Shown here one piece after another: positions 6,350-6,750 of a DNA stretch of 6,750 nucleotides. The stretch is from NCBI GenBank assembly GCA_038251625.1, contig JBBSBE010000177.1:1-6750 (forward strand). The letters are read 5' to 3'. How positions within the stretch are numbered: the first letter of the stretch is position 1; the number at the start of each line of letters is the position of its first letter. The notes under the pieces are model-generated. The model was not told the origin of the DNA, did not search any database, and saw only the letters and a list, made by a program, of their open reading frames with translations. The position numbers were made by a program, and so were the translations under genes. The stretch comes from JBBQXK01 sp038251625. Lineage in GTDB: Bacteria; Pseudomonadota; Alphaproteobacteria; Rhodobacterales; Rhodobacteraceae.

Positions 6350-6750
6350 ACCGTTCCGGCCCCGCCAACGCGCTTTCGGGCTCCCGTGATCCGATGATCG
6401 TCACAGGCATCATTCTGTTTGCATTGGCAGCTTTTGCGTTCCAGAGCGCCGCTTTTAATTTTTATCATGGCATTATCGATGCACGTGCAGGCCCCACGCC
6501 CTTCGGATTGCGACTTCCATCCGTAATCGCGGCACTGGTGACGACGTTCTTGGTCGTGCGGCTTGTCTTCAAGGTGCACGGCATCGGCCGGCTCGACCTT
6601 GTCGAGAACCGCTTCGTCGGCATGAAGTCGCGCGGCATGTATGAAACACCGGGCGGCACGATCCTGCACCTCGCCCACCGCGGCATCGAACAGATCACCC
6701 TCGATCGCGGCGCGGCGCATCTGAAGGACGAACTGGCGCCGAAATATGCG
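6346..6750 (+). CDS. Chimeric open frame: membrane protein N terminus joined to ArgG C-terminal region (partial)
   Basis: ATG 6346 overlaps the GtrA stop (ATGA) and has a strong ribosome binding site, GGAGG at 6335-6339. The frame is open to the window end (135 codons). Residues 1-76 look like the start of a polytopic membrane protein: a short cytoplasmic tail, a helix at about 17-38, a loop FYHGIIDARAGPTPFG with an acidic residue (D45), and a second helix at about 58-75. In a GtrA/GtrB setting the expected third gene is a periplasmic GT-C transferase, so this may be its first two helices; no family motif proves it. From residue 77-78 on, the frame is unmistakably argininosuccinate synthase. 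By hand count, GC rises from about 56% (6346-6573) to about 65% (6574-6750). A natural functional fusion is unlikely, because ArgG is a soluble cytosolic enzyme and its first roughly 270 residues are absent. Either a recombination junction or an assembly misjoin. Confidence 0.7.
   Translation, partial: MNRSGPANALSGSRDPMIVTGIILFALAAFAFQSAAFNFYHGIIDARAGPTPFGLRLPSVIAALVTTFLVVRLVFKVHGIGRLDLVENRFVGMKSRGMYETPGGTILHLAHRGIEQITLDRGAAHLKDELAPKYA
6574..6750 (+). pseudogene. argG: argG fragment (argininosuccinate synthase, N-terminal part missing)
   Basis: Argininosuccinate synthase joins citrulline and aspartate with ATP in arginine synthesis. The fragment carries highly conserved family stretches: HGIGRLDLVENRFVGMKSRG, then YETPGGTIL, AHRGIEQITLDRG and HLKDELAPKYA. 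In full-length enzymes of about 400 residues these lie around positions 270-340. The N-terminal ATP-binding half, including the usual AYSGGLDTS-type loop, is not upstream; instead the frame runs back into an unrelated membrane protein. As seen here it could not make a working enzyme. The gene may continue to its normal end beyond the window. Whether an intact argG exists elsewhere in the genome cannot be seen. Confidence 0.88.

Overview
The window looks like part of an alphaproteobacterial chromosome, possibly a sphingomonad. This rests on the tRNA-Pro sequence, the GC-rich codon use and the proteobacterial-type ArgG fragment at the right end; the genus is inferred. It holds one tRNA gene, a gene-poor stretch, and a tightly packed plus-strand operon that runs off the right end.

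Layout: (1) 1-206 has no recognisable gene. (2) 207-283 is tRNA-Pro(UGG) with an encoded CCA. (3) 284-852 has no convincing gene; it contains an 11-bp-stem inverted repeat (747-787) and a very AT-rich leader (801-840) that probably carries the operon promoter. (4) 853-4169 holds three nucleotide-sugar genes: an EvaA-type NDP-hexose 2,3-dehydratase with two tandem copies of its domain, a Gfo/Idh/MocA oxidoreductase (likely the 3-ketoreductase), and an extended SDR (likely a 4-ketoreductase). (5) 4166-6349 holds a membrane-anchored GT2 glycosyltransferase of the polyprenyl-phosphate type, a class I SAM methyltransferase and a GtrA-type four-helix membrane protein. (6) 6346-6750 is an open frame that begins as a two-helix membrane protein and, near codon 77, changes in frame into the C-terminal part of argininosuccinate synthase (ArgG).

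Together the genes suggest a pathway: an NDP-4-keto-6-deoxyhexose made elsewhere is 2-deoxygenated and reduced to an NDP-2,6-dideoxyhexose. The sugar is loaded onto undecaprenyl phosphate by the GT2 enzyme, possibly O-methylated, and flipped across the inner membrane by the GtrA protein. It would then be delivered to a surface glycan by a periplasmic GT-C enzyme, of which the broken last gene may be the start. This is a Gtr-like glycan-decoration cassette built around a sugar class best known from antibiotics; the sugar's identity and acceptor are inference.

The cassette lies between a tRNA gene and a housekeeping-gene fragment, which fits a genomic island. The argG junction needs checking first, because it is either a real recombination scar or an assembly misjoin.
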